NCBI GenBank assembly: GCA_019022495.1
Contig: JAFEKR010000018.1
Coordinates: forward strand, 496,001-560,000
DNA from: Epichloe hybrida
Lineage: Eukaryota > Ascomycota > Sordariomycetes > Hypocreales > Clavicipitaceae
Length of the DNA: 64,000 bases
Direction: 5' to 3'
The notes under the pieces: model-generated
Seen by the model: only the letters and a program-made list of their open reading frames with translations
Databases searched by the model: none
What the model was told of the DNA's origin: nothing
Program-made: the position numbers and the translations under genes
Part shown: positions 45,629-59,192 of the stretch, piece after piece
Layout of the letters: each line of letters starts with the position of its first letter
How positions within the stretch are numbered: the stretch's first letter is position 1

Positions 45629-47510
45629 TCACTTGTCACCAGCCCACACATTGCGAAACTCCTCGCTGTCATCTACATGATAGCTGGGCGTCGTCACCGG
45701 CTCCTCATCTACAGCTGAATCGCCCCACAGTCTCGCCTCCTCTGGCTCTGGTTTGTGCACGCTGGCAGACGCTGCAGCCGCAGGAGGCGACCCAGGAGGT
45801 CCTTGGCCGAGGCCCAGATCTGCCGGCACAGGGTCTGGATGTTTGACGACTTTCTTGGTCTTCTTCTTCCTCTTGACCACTACCGCCACCGGTTGAGGTT
45901 CATCTGCTTGAGGCGGCGGCGACAAGTGAGCCTGGCTGTTTACTCTAGAACCAGCAGGCGGTCTTGTCGGGCCACTCGTCCAAGCTGGAGATTTGCCTCC
46001 TCCACTGCTGACTGACGGTCTCCAACGTGAAGCAAGCGGCTCGCTGGCTGTGATGACAGGATACTGTGGAAGTCGTTAGATATATGTGTTGTTTCAACAA
46101 ACGCCATTCAGGGAGTATGGCAGTACTTACATTCCAATCGCCGTATTCTAGTTCCCGCGCGGAGCTGTAAAGACGCTCTTCCTCATCATCTAGCTCGGGC
46201 TCATCGAATGTACCATTGGTCTGATCACCCCACGTGTTCCCTCGACTGGAGCTGGGTTTACCGAGCAAGGGGGACGTGACATGAATTTCACTTGGTGAAG
46301 TCGCATTGATCTCGCCCGGTTTAGGCAACCAGTATTTGCCTTTCCCTCCCCGCTCGTAACGCATGCCATCTTTCAATCGCTTGAAGCGCGACTCGGAATC
46401 TTCGTGTGCCATGACCTTGTCCCCCGAGTCAAATGCTCTGTAAGCGTATTTGTTACCCCGAAAGGTTTCTCTGGAATCCTGTACGAGGTCCTTGGTGCCA
46501 AAGGAATCTTTCAAGGCATGGGTCAAGGTCATGCGAGCACTTGATATGCTATTGTCGGCGAAATCGTACCATGAAAAGGCATACCAATGGGCAACAGCAA
46601 AGCCCGGCATCTCGACGCAAATCAAGGCATCTTGTATGGCGGCTGCCAGATTATCTCTTGTGTAACCCTGAACGTCGTCAGGGATGGCGCCCAGCCATAC
46701 AAGAATCGAAAGGAAAAAGCCTTGCCAGTATGACGCGAAAATGATGAGCTTGATGCAGAGAAATTTGGGTACAGGCCGAAACGGTGTCAAGTCATTATGC
46801 ATACAGACCCAGAAAAGACCCAGCGAGTACAAACTGACGGTGACGCTGATGTTGTAGATGATACCACTCCATAAGTAGCCAGACTTGGCACCGATATAGC
46901 CTTCTTGGTATGTACCAGTGGCTTTCATGATGATCGCGGCAATGGAAAGAATGGGCTTCAGCCAAGCATACTGTAGAATCCCCCGCTTAATCGACAGAAA
47001 TGTGTGGGGATCAGATATGTCGACTTTGCGCAGCACATGATTAAGGGGCCATAAGTGTTCAACAGGAGCTCGGCCATGTGCCATGATGATGAGGGCCCGC
47101 TCACCGCCCAGGTAGTTGATCAAGAGTTGAAAAAAGGTGTAGATGGTGAACGCTTCGTATATATCTCGGATCGGATCGATGAATGCGGCCGCAGTCAGAG
47201 AAACCATGCTAGTGAACGATGCGATGGAGTAAATGGGAACCATGAGCAATATACGTATGACATATCGTTGGAGGAGAGGCTTCCGGTAGTTCTTTGCCTG
47301 TAGCCATATTGACCTACGGGAATGGAATAATTAGATGCTGTCCAAGTGACGACATTGCGATTCAGCATAGCGCTATACGAACACGATGGACAAAGAAGTT
47401 GCTGCGAGAGACGCGACGCCCGCTACTACAGTAGTAGCATACGTGAATTTTTGTCCTGTGCCGCCTCCAGACAATGAGCTAGAGCCCATGGAGGTGAGAT
47501 TGAACGACAT
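45629..47510 (-). CDS. TMEM184/organic-solute-transporter-alpha-like membrane protein
   Basis: Three exons on the minus strand: 47510-47379, 47297-46131 and 46063-45629, 577 aa as modelled. Seven hydrophobic segments with family blocks: LLQRYVIRILLMVPIYS, IRDIYEAFTIYTFFQLLINYLGGERAL, LKPILSI, and CVEMPGFAVAHWYAFSW. The C-terminus is long, hydrophilic and charged, with Lys runs (KRKKKTKKVVKH). Relatives occur on vacuole, endosome and plasma membranes of fungi and plants; yeast YKR051W is a likely counterpart. The second splice (donor GTAAGT, acceptor CCACAG) is clear. The first junction is uncertain: another choice (donor GTCCAT, acceptor 47314) would keep SIWLQAKNYRKP, which fits relatives better but uses a poor donor. 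Confidence 0.8.
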
Positions 47511-48294
47511 GATGCCTGTGAAGGCCAAGCCAATGCTCAAGTGCCAGAGAACCAAGACAAGCTATAGGAAGCTTGCTGGGAACGATGACGTGTGAAGCTA
47601 GGTCATGACTGAGCAAGTTGGATCGTCAACAACTGTACAGAGAAAAAAGCCAAGCGATTTGCAGAATGTCAAATACGCTGTCGTGCGGAGGGCTTCGTAT
47701 GGGATATTTCTCCTGGCTCGATGACGAGTGATCGGGTACGAGCTGCGTGTGTGGTGACGATGCAGTCATTGCATGCCAAAGCGTTCTGGGTGGACTTTGC
47801 CTGGTCCATGTCGCCGTTTGCCAGGGTCCGGGGAAGGGTTGCCAATCCGGGCCGCAAGTACAAATGTCCGTCAGCGGCCAGCGATGGAGTTGGACTGACG
47901 CGCATTGGCTAACCGGCTCTGTAGGCACAGTGGTACTCTGGCCTACAGCGGACTCATGCAGGGCGGCTCGAGGGAGGTGAAGCAGCATCCAATACATTGT
48001 ACAGTGGGTGTGTCAGTGACATTCAGCTGACACTTCAACCTCGATCCCAGTTTGGATCTCGTCGCAACTCGTCACATTTGCTACATACACCTCAGAGCAA
48101 TACCAGCATCACACCGGCTACTGCAGCGATAATGCTCTTTTCCACGCGGAAGATCCTTCCCCTTGTGTCATAACCCTTGTGTCATAACGCAAGTGCATTG
48201 CATCATTGCATGGGTGCCACAAGCAGCGTTGGATAATGCTTCTCAAAGGCACGCGTGCCAGGGGAGCTGCCGAGTTGAACTCCAAGTCGACGCA
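47511..48294. other. Divergent promoter region of the TMEM184-like gene and csf1
   Basis: About 780 bp between divergent genes. A short tandem occurs at 48165-48189, CCTTGTGTCATAAC twice. No gene supported. Confidence 0.5.
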
Positions 48295-51200
48295 ATGACA
48301 CCAACAGAATTGCATCTCAAAGGCCGAGACGCTGGTCCCGCCTTCAATTTGTATGAGGTCAAATCTTCCCCTTGAGTACGCGCCGAGTAGCTAATCCCAT
48401 CTCGCATCTTGTTACTGCAGCGAGTTTCTCATCTTCTTGATCATCAGCGGCCTGCTAGCAATATTCTTCCTTCTCTACTTCAATCGGCTCTTTGCTTCAA
48501 TTGTCTCCTTTGCCATTCGAACATACACCTGGCGCGCATACCGAGTCTACATCGATGTCAAAGCGATCCAAATATCTCTTCTCGGCGGTCGAATTTTCTT
48601 CACGGGATTGCGGTATCATGGACCGAACGAGACCTTCTTGGTTCAGCACGGTGATATCGCTTGGCGTTACTGGCTACGTCGGGTGCGTGAGGTAGAATTG
48701 CTTACTTTGACCTCTCATGGAGAAGTATCCGCGTCTGAAAAAAAAAGGAACTCTACCCTTCCATGCCGGATTCGTGTCAAACTTGTTGGCATTGAATGGT
48801 TCGTTTACAATCATAGTCCGGCTTACGACAGCGTCCTCGCCGGATTGTCGGATAACCACTCTGTTGGATCAAAGCCCAGCAAAGTATTCGAGGAAAAGGA
48901 CGAGTCGCATCTACGATCTAGACCCCGCCAACGGAGGGATTCGGCAGAAGAAGATGTCTTACCCCAAGAAACAAACGGCATAACGTCTGAGAAGCAACCT
49001 CTCTCACCAACCCAACTTTCGCCTCCAGACCACTCGTCTGCTATATCCGAGAGTCTCGACGACACAAGCGAAGATACTGCGAACAGACTGCCCTCTCTTT
49101 TGAAGCTATTTCCAATCCACGTTGAGTGCCAGAAACCTGCCGTGGTCATCGGCAATGACAATACAAAAGCTATCCTTATTGTTAAGGCTAGTTCTGCATC
49201 TACGATTGTAGATGCTTCAAATACCAAGACATGTGACCTGTATAGCCAGTTAATTAAGATTCAGTTTGACCGTCCTGTGGTTGAGATGAGAGAAAATGAC
49301 GAGTTCAAGGAGGATCAGATTTCTCGAGCCACTAGGCAACGAGAAGATGCTTCAAATCACGAACCTCCCCCCCAATGGTCATTTTTTCGTCTTCCCCGAC
49401 GCAAAGTACTGCATTCACTGCGCAATATGGTCCCGTATTGGCGTCGTTCAGTCGAGTCATTCTCGACTGATTCGAGAGGCGCTCCGGGCACAGGAGTCTC
49501 TCATATTCCAGGGTCTAGTCAATGGCAAGGTCTGTCTCGATACTTAGACGACAGATATCAGGACGATAAATCAAGATGGTCATCAGTTGAATATGCTGCT
49601 GTGACGACCATTCTCGACTCTCCCTCTGCAACGTTTACTATCTACTGGGATGTGGTGACCAAGGTTACAGATGCGGCTCGACGACAAAGTAGCTTGAGCT
49701 TCCACATAAACATGAATGGCTCCGAGCCCCCAGCCTGGGGGATGACACTTTCGATCAAAGGCGGAACGTTGAACTACGGACCATGGGCTGACAGAATGAG
49801 GGCCGATTTACAGCGTGTCTTCTACCCATCATTATCGAAGGATGCCATCGCGGCTGAACCCTTGGCTGCTGGTTCATGGAGGGCGCCTACAGAATTCAAA
49901 ATCTATATAGAATTAGAGGATGCAGTGACATTTCGAATACCCATTCGAGAAGAGAGCAAGAACTGGCGATGGCGTGGTAAGGAACCACCCATCGGACGGC
50001 AGACAGGCCCAAAAAAACGACGCAACAAAAACAAAAAGAGCAACAAGCGAGATGCCCAACCAGTTCGGCCCGGTGGTTGGTTGGAAATCAAAGCACCTTC
50101 GAACTCTACCATTTCTTATTCTATGGATATGTTCGCACAGCAGATCGGATATCAAAATCAATTAGACATTGATCTCCCGAGCACCGAGCTACGGAGTAGT
50201 GTCAACCACGACTTGCTCTGGACCTCCGGAGCGCAACGCATCAAATGCGACCTCTCTAACCCTCTGGGATGGAATGCCCTGCGTACCTGGTATTTCAATA
50301 TTGCCTGCGACGATATGAAGCTATATTTACTGCGCGACCACATCTTCCTGCTTATTGACCTCGTAGATGACTGGGCTAGTGGCCCACCGTCCGAATATCT
50401 CGTGTTCACGCCATATATATACCGCTTGAAACTCGACCTTCATAATCTGCAACTCTACCTCAATGTTAACGACAAAAATATCATCGACAAGGCCACTGCA
50501 CTCGACGACAATTGTTTCTTGATCATTTCAAGCCCTCTTCTCAAGACAGAGACCTCAATACCCCTAGACAAGTTTCGGCCAAACAAAAACGCGATACCCT
50601 TTGACATTAGAACAGACTCCTTAGACCTCTCTCTGAATGCACCGCAAACTGACACACAGGCGGCCTTTTTAAGCTCCAACGACCTTGGACATGCGGAAGG
50701 CATATCAGTGACTGGAAGCTATCAATACAATGCTACAACAACGCCGGCAAACACCGATACCCTCATTCTGAATGTTCATATCGACTCTCCCCATGTGTAT
50801 TTGTACGGATTCATCATTCGCTACATGCTTGTCCTTAAGGATAACTATTTTGGCGACCACGTCCATTTCAAAACCCTCGACGAATACCAAGAACAACTTC
50901 AGCTGGAATCTCGGAAACCTAAAGCCGAGACTGTTCTGCGAGCGCCCCTGAAAAAGTCCAACGACCTCGACGTTGTCTTGTCCGTCAAAACACACAGCCC
51001 ACGCATCCTACTCCCGGTGAACCTTTACTCAGCTAATCGTTATGTCGAATGCGAGTTGGCCGACCTGTCGATTGATCTCAGGTTCACAAATTACTACATG
51101 GATATGGAGCTCTTGCTCAGTCCACTTAGCCTGTCATTGGGCAACTTGATCCTCACGCCCGACAGCACAAATACTTCATCTGCCAACACACAGCTGTTCA

Positions 51201-54200
51201 TTGATGGTGTACGCGTCTATGGCCACCGTACATTTGGTCTACCTCCTTCTGAGCCTACCTACCTCTGCAATTGGGATGTTTCAGTTGGCATGGTCGAAGG
51301 AGAGTGCACAGCCGACTTTATGTCTGCTCTGGCGAAAGGTGGTACTGCGTTTGGATTTACGTTTGATGACGTTGAGAATGCTCTGGTACCGTACTCTTCT
51401 CTCGTCTTCCACGATGTGACATTTGTTCGCGTAGATGTGGCATCAGTTCATTTGTGGCTTCATGTGGACGACGCAGCGTTTCTGATGTCCACAGGAGCAA
51501 TCGAGGTACGAAGCAATGATTGGGCAGGGTCTCATTATTCTAACCGTGCAAACATCAACATTCCCCACATTGAAGTGTCTTGTGTCAACGCAGAATCTGC
51601 GGCCAGACACACTTCACGGCGGCATCACCCAGTTGAGACTATGGCCTACCTGAAAACTGATGTTCGCCTCGCGACAATCGGCCGAAAATTTCATTTCCGA
51701 GAAGAGCTCAGAGCCCAACAAGCCTTGCTGCGCAGAGAGGACCAACGTACGGAGCGAACGCCTTTTCTTCTCCGCGAAGGCGTTGAACATGATTTCATAC
51801 CAGAACCATTCGATCCTCCGGCACAGTGTGTGCCACCGCCAGCCTATCCTGTGACAAATGCCGAGGCAGATGACAAAGGGTCCTTCAAAGGGGTGGAGAC
51901 ACCTCAATTCCCAAATCGTTTACAACGTCAGAATTCGTTTTGGTCATTGTCAAGTTCCAGCGCCGGTAGCTTTCACGTTCCATCAAGCCAACCACGCAGT
52001 GGCACAAGATCAAGACAAACCTCGCGATTGTCAGGCCATTCAAGCGGCACTGAAAAGGTGAAACGCGCTCCAGGGCAAAAGAAAGTGACATTGCCTTCAG
52101 AACTTAACATCACTTCCATAAAACAACTCAATCGAGATCAGCCCTCTGGCAACCACAATGATTCTTCATCCGTTGCCTTCTCTAGCCAGTACTTTGCTCC
52201 TCACTTTCCGTTGAAAACTGTCAGGCCCGATGGACGTGAGGCTACGTTCGAAGATGCAGTAGATGAGGACGACGACGAGTTCATGGCTAGTAGTGCCTCC
52301 CTGGACGACATCAATCCTGATGACCTGAGTGAAGATCACGCGCAAGCGAGCGCAATGATTGTGTTTCCTACAGGAATTACCGCATTTTTTAACCCGGAGG
52401 CCATCCGACAGGTAAATAACCTGTTGGCCGCTTTGCAGCCAGGTGAGCCAGAGGATATCCTGGACATGCTTCAAGTCGATTCAATTGGCCAAATATCCTC
52501 GGAGAAGGAGCAAAGCCATATTACAGGCTCCATGCAAGAATTCTTGGTCAAGTTGCCGAAAGCCAATATTCGCTTCCTGAACTCCTCAGCGCCTCCGTCG
52601 TGGAACACAGCTTCGGCTGAACAAGATCAGTATGACATACGAATCTCGAAAACCTTGTTGATTACACGCACGGTCAAAGACCGCGCATCTGATGTTCCCA
52701 CATCTCGAACATCGGCTCACTTTCGCCTTGTATCAGCTGAATTATCTGCATCGGAGAGACTTTCTCCGATCGAACCCCCACAGGCTGCGGTCATGGTCAA
52801 TGTCAACAACATTCACTTGTCACTCGGTGCAAAAGACATTACCCACTTTGATGCCGATGTTGGCTCCGTTATGGGCAGTACTGCTTCTGGGAAAATCGAG
52901 TATCTGGCCTCTCTGATCCATCGAACCGGTAGCATCGCTTCTGAGCTTAGTAATTTACTGTCAGAGGCCTCTTCTCGCCGGGAGAATTGTATCCAGTACT
53001 TGGCACACAGATTGTTAGAAGAGGGCGGAGCAGCGAATGATCCGCCGTTTCTCATCCGCCCTTCTGCTGTACTGCGATCTGCTCATGAGCACATGAGAAC
53101 TGTTGACTCGTGGAAGCTCATCATGCGACTGCGACAAATATGGTCTACCTTGGACCAAGATAAGCGTGCAGATATTCTGGGGAAGTGTCGAGACCAATCT
53201 GTCAGACCACCCCATGACGCTATCGCCTCAGTAGTTGCCGCATTCCAGAATTGGCGCAGCTGGGACTTGGAAGACCCTTCAAGATCAGTCTTGTTGAAGA
53301 ACATTTTCGGGAAAACGTGGACAGAGAACAGACCGTCGTCACGAGAGTACCCTGTTCTTGGCGCTTGCCATCTTTCTGAGCTGCAGTTTGTGCTAGACCC
53401 TGGCCCTAAGCAGAACAGTCTCAAACTTCTTGACCTTAAGGTGAGGGTGGACAAGAGGCCTACCGCTCCAACTGATGCACTTCCAGAAATAAAAGACTTC
53501 CATGGACCGTTGACTACTATCTCCCTGCGTTGTGGAGAAGCAGCTATTCACCTGAATTGGGAGCTATGTGAACTAGCAGAAGATGTTTTATGTCTCTACA
53601 ATAAAGCTCGGTGCAATAAAGCTCGGTCTTCGGCACCCCACGAAACCACACATTCCCTGGGACCGACTGTCCAAGCTTCCCAACCATCGGGAGCATATCA
53701 TGTAGCGTTTGAGGTGGCCAAAGGATCTGTTGAAGCAGAAACTATCAACCTGACGGCGAAATCGACAGCCGAAGACCTAAAATCATCAGTTGTGCTTTGC
53801 AACACTGGACAAGACCTGAGGGTGGCGACTGCCATATTGAATTGCAAGTCGGTCACGTCAAAGATGCAGAGTCACGGGCATATCCTTTGTCTGTTTGAGC
53901 TGCAAGAGCCCAGCGTTTTCGGCGCTCATGAGATTCAGCAGACTTCTGGCAACGTTGCCCACACCATCAAGGCCTCTGCGAGCTCGAGGGAGCTATCTTT
54001 GAAAATAAGACAAGATCCTGTTGGCTTGTTGGAAGTTCTCGATTTGCTTATCGTGGATGAAGTTGCCCGGTTGAACAAGCTGAAAGACCTGCTACCATCC
54101 TCACCCGAAGGAGACAAAAAAAGAGAGAAGACGAAAAAGCGCATATCTACTTTCACCGTCAACATGGCCATGTTTCTGGACGGCTACACCATCAGTATGC

Positions 54201-57200
54201 CGCTAGTACAGTCCTTGACGTACAAAATTTGTGGCTCTGTTGCTAGGGCGTCTTGCGCAGCAAACTTTGGCAAAGAGGTTATCTTCGATTTCGACATCAA
54301 AGAAAACTCTCACGAGATGCAAATAAATGTCAAGGATGAGCCACGGAGTATCTCATTGCTGCAAATTCCGCCTGCAAACGGACGAATCACTAGTCACACG
54401 CAATCGACTGGCAACGTCGTAAATGTCCTCGCGTCTATGGAGGTGATTCGCTTGGACGCTTCTGCGATATATAGCCTGCTTTCAGCACTGAATCGTCCAC
54501 AGATCTCTGGAGCCGTAGAAGAGGTCCAACAGCAAATCAAAATTATTCAAAATCATTATACGGAAACATTCGAATCAGCCAAAGCAACAGAACACACCAG
54601 TACATTGGCATCTTCCTCGAAATCTAGCAGCCTGGTATATAATAGTCATCTCGCATTGGCTGGGGTCAGGATATTAGCCAAGACATCCGTGAAGTCTATT
54701 GACGAACCGATTGCTCAAATTCTGTTTGCTTTGGATAAAGTTACGTTGCAAGCCTCCAATCAGAATGATCCAAAGGTATTACCACTCAAATATCCGGACT
54801 TACGTATCAACCTGCGCCAGATCAGCTTCGACATTCGTCGCGGAAAGCCAGATGCGATGCGGTCTTGTGGAAACTTCTCCACGGGCATCAATATTTCGGC
54901 AAGTTCTCGCCGTGGAGACAATAGAAAAGAGGACTGGTCTCTTCACTTCCGCAATGATAACCTCGCGATGAAATTATCGCCCGAGACAGTCTCGACAGTA
55001 ATTGATGTCATCGGTTACATGGGATCCAGGATTCGGGATCTGGATACATCGCGAGAATTGGAGTATCTTCGAAAGCTAAGAAAAACTAAGCCCAAGATCA
55101 AAACCACTGATGATGAGGATGAGTGGACCGAAGACGCGGATCTTTTAGAGTCGGTACTCTCATCCATCACGTACAGATTTGAACTTCGAAACATGAGTTT
55201 CTCTTGGGACGTTGCGGAGAAGTCCATGGACGCGGAAAGTACAAAAGAGGACTTGATTTTGTCAATTAAGCTCATCGAGTTTGGTACTCGAACTCGAAAA
55301 TCCGCGCGTCTAACGATTGAGGACTTCCTACTCCAAACCGTGCCTCCGGAGCAAGACAAAGCTGTCCGATCCCTACACTCGGCCTTGCTACCAGAAGTTG
55401 TATTCAATATCGCCTACGTCTCGACACCTGACGCCCGCCGCATGGCATTTCAAGCCGTCGGAGACTCTTTAGACCTTCGTTTAACTTCTGCCTTCATTGT
55501 CCCTGCAGCGAATCTCATCGAATCTATATCCTTGTCTATGAAGAATGTACAGGAAGCATCGGCACAGTGGACAATAGAAAATCCCGCGACAAACGAGACG
55601 GCGGCACCCAAGAAGCCCGAAAGCCCGGCACCGCCACCACCGCCGCCACGACGCAGCATGTTTGGCAAAAAGAGGTTAGAGAGCCTCCTCGTTGATGCGG
55701 ACTTTGCCGGTGCTGTTGTTTATGTGTCAACCAAAAGAAATACAACCAGCGGTGTGGCAGAGTCCAAGTATAGCCAGCCATCCCTGGCAGGAAAATATGG
55801 TCAATTCAGCGCCGATGATTCCGGCTCTGGTGCTGTTTTGCGCACTCCAGGTCTCGCATGGAAAGCCGAGTATTGTGACAATGGAAAAGAGGACCCGTCT
55901 CTGTGCGGAGAAATCAAGATCAATGCGTCCAGCAATATTCTATACCCATCTGTGGTTCCGCTTGTACTCGATATTCTTTCTTCCGTCAAGAAAGTCGTCC
56001 GCCACGATGAGGTGAATCGTCAGCGGGAATGGTCAGAGAATCAGTCGAAACAGCAGTCGGAGCAGCCAAAATTCAAGTCGGCCAAGTCTGCAGCAGATGA
56101 AGATAATTTGCTCACTGCAGACCCTAGCACTGTTTTAGGACGCTTAAGAGTGAATCTTGGTCTACGAATCTCAAAACAGGAGTTCTCCCTCAGCTGTCAG
56201 CCCATTGCCCGGGTATCCGCCACAACTTGCTTTGACAATATGTACTTCACTCTGAACACTGTTACATCTCAGGAACAAGGTAACTTCTTTGCCATCTCCG
56301 GGGTGGTCACTAAACCTCAAGCGTCGGTGCAGCACGTGTACTCTCGTGATTCCACCGCCAGTTTCGAGCTTGACTCGGTGACTATCTCATTCATGAATAG
56401 CAAGCATTTCAGTGGAACGAGCGGCGTGTCTGCCATTCTTAATGTCAGTCCCATGAAGGTGTCTGTCAATGCCAAGCAGGTTCAAGACTTTCTATTGTTT
56501 CGTGAAATTTGGTATCCAGAAGAGCTGCGACAGAAGCCGCCAGTGCAAGCTCCCAATATGCCAATTGAAACCTCTCAGGCGCATCTTGTGCAGCGATACC
56601 AAGAAGTTGCAGCCACAGCCGCGTTTCCATGGACTGCTACGATATCCATCGCAGCGCTCAACGTCAGCGTCGATCTTGGGCAGGCCATCGGCAAATCAAT
56701 ATTCCAGATCAACGAATTCTGGATATCATCGAAGAAAACATCCGATTGGGAGCAGAATCTTTGCCTAGGCTTCAAAAAGGTCGGCATTGACTGCACAGGC
56801 CGTTTGAGTGGATTTGTTGCCCTGCAGGACTTCAGGCTACGGTCGTCAATTCAATGGCCTCGTCGGGAGGAAGCTCTCAATGAAACGCCACTTGTGCAAG
56901 CATCTCTTGCGTTCAACGCGCTGCGAGTCAAGGCGGCTTTTGATTATCACGCTTTCCTGGTAGCCGATGTTACGTCTCTGGAATTCCTCATGTACAACGT
57001 GCGAGAGCAGAAAGAAGGAAGCGCCGATCGTCTGGTGGCCATATTAGATGGTGAAGCAGTGCAGGTTTTCGGGACAACAACTTCAGTGGCTCAATCCGTT
57101 GCACTATATCAGGCCTTGCATAAGCTCGTTCAAGAACGGCGAGAGAACTTCAAATCATCACTGAGGGAGATTGAAAAGTTTATGAAACGAAGATCCATCA

Positions 57201-58045
57201 ACTCACGCGGACCATTGCTGCAGCAGTCTGCAGCCGTGCCCGGAATCCCAGTGGATGACACCTTGTCCAAGTCCCCCATTTCTCTGGACACGGACGTTGT
57301 GGTGACTTTGAAAGCTTTGAATTTGGGTGTCTTCCCCAGCACCTTTTCTGATCACCAAGTTTTCAAGATGGAAGCCTTGAACGCATATGCTCGATTTTCC
57401 GCCAGCATCGAGCAGCGGCGAATCCACAGTACTCTACGAATGACGCTAGGCCAGCTACAAATTGGTCTAGCTGGGGTGCGAGACGCTGAGGCACCAAAAA
57501 CGATGGGCGAAATGACGGTGGAGGATGTTGTCAAACGATCAACAGGCTCTCGGGGCGGCACTATCCTCAAGGTCCCTCGGGTTGAAGCCGTGATGGAGAC
57601 ATGGCAGAAGCCAACAAGCAATCACATCGACTACGTCTTTAAGAGTGCATTCGAGGGTAAAGTGGAGGTTGGATGGAACTATTCCCGCATCAGCTACATC
57701 CGGGGCATGTGGGCTAATCATTCCAAATCGCTCGAACAAGTTTGGGGTCGACAACTCCCCATGACGCCGGTCAAGATCACGGGGGTCCCTGCAGCAGAGG
57801 GTGAACAGCAAAAGATCACGGCCGAAGTCAACGTACCGCAGTCCAAGTATGACTATCTCGCACTGCAACCACCCGTCATCGAGACACCGCAGCTCCGTGA
57901 CATGGGCGAAGCAACGCCACCTCTTGAATGGATCGGCCTGCATCGAGAGAGACTCCCGAACTTGGTTCATCAGATCGTGATTGTTTCTCTATTGGAGCTA
58001 GCAGGCGAGGTGGAAGACGCATACTCGCGAATTTTGGGATCATGA
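48295..58045 (+). CDS. csf1: Csf1, bridge-like lipid-transfer protein
   Basis: Exon 1 is 48295-48350 (MTPTELHLKGRDAGPAFN), intron 48351-48420 and exon 2 48421-58045, an uninterrupted 9.6-kb exon; 3226 aa in total. An N-terminal membrane helix (IFLIISGLLAIFFLLYFNRLF) is followed by the Csf1/BLTP1 start VYIDVKAIQISLLGGRIFFTGLRYHGPNE. Repeated beta-rich groove segments then alternate with charged or Ser-rich loops. Members form a hydrophobic channel that moves phospholipids from the ER to other membranes; yeast Csf1 is needed at low temperature and for GPI-anchor lipid supply. The start was chosen because the splice joins FNFEFLIFL in frame and no ATG precedes the helix in exon 2. A Pro-rich loop (PAPPPPPPRR) lies near residue 2420. 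The length is normal for the family. Confidence 0.9.
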
Positions 58046-59192
58046 TGACTATGTCGGTGTGAGTCATATATCTTCAGTTTTTTTTTAGCGTGTCAAGGCT
58101 CCCTTTTTCAACCCGAGACGACAATGGATGAATGGAGAAGAAGGAGATACATGAACTGTTGGGGCATTCAATGTATATCACGATGACCAACATACTCAAG
58201 GGCGAAAGTACAGTAATATACAAGCTTTATTCACAGCTGCAATGGGACAAGGGTGGCTGTTGCGGGATGTTTGCTTTGAAAAGTCACTGTGTAGCTGCTC
58301 TCGGCGCGCCACATCAAAGTCAGAGCTATGCCATGGATCCTCATTGGCGGTGTAGAAAAGCAGTGGGGGTCAAGGCATGTTTCAAGTTGTAGCATTGTAT
58401 TAAGTTAGGTAGAGATGGTTCATGTTGAAAGTCGGGTTCATCTCGATAGCATCGGATATGCGCAGACGGGAATGGAGATAGCTCGGGGTACTTGCATTTG
58501 AAAGGCAGGAAGGAAAATGGTGGCGGTGGAGGGCTGTTGCCCTCTCAACTGCTGTCAAATCAAATATTGCTCGAGTCGCTGGGCATTATGTAGTGGGCGC
58601 ATGCGCATTGGCGGGGTCTTGTTTCGCCAGCGCTGCCCCACCTCCACCTGCCCGATTTTTTTTTTTTTTCCCGCATGCGCCGGCTCTCACTGGGCAGGGG
58701 GGCTGTGTGGTGCTTGTTGGAGGGGCAGAGAGATATTACAGAGGCTGACTAACGACACGGCTGCTGGCTGAGCTGCGAGCGTTGAATCAGACAATGACCC
58801 TCGCCCAGTACCCGGTCTGCTAGCTGTGCATCGGGGGTGCTTGAACCGCAAGGTTTTTTTTCACACCATATTTTCCACTTCCCTCGACCCGTGCCCGTTC
58901 CCTTTCCCCCCCTCCCTCCTCCCACCACCTCCAATACCCCGAAGTGGACGGATTTTTTTAAAAGAGTGACAGTCACTGCTGCTGTCTCTCTTTTCGCATT
59001 TCGTCACATTTGACTCTGTTTTTGTGTCGTTGAGTCATCTTTTCCTGGTGGCAACTCTTCTTTGCTGCCTAAGCATATAAACCCTGAGCGCGGGGCGACA
59101 ATCTTCAACCCCGCTTTGCTCCTCAGCGACAACAAGTTTTCTTCCTACAACATCTTCCACGTAAAGAGGTCGCCCTCAACACCACCGCCAAA
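58046..59192. promoter_or_regulatory. Intergenic region and strong promoter of elongation factor 2
   Basis: About 1.15 kb. The last 350 bp look like a highly expressed fungal promoter: T- and CT-rich tracts (58650-58672, 58852-58925), TGAGTCA at 59031-59037 (Gcn4/CPC1 type), TATAAA at 59076-59081, then a C/T- and A-rich leader ending CCGCCAAAATGG, a good initiation context. The first 600 bp hold no supported gene. Confidence 0.55.
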
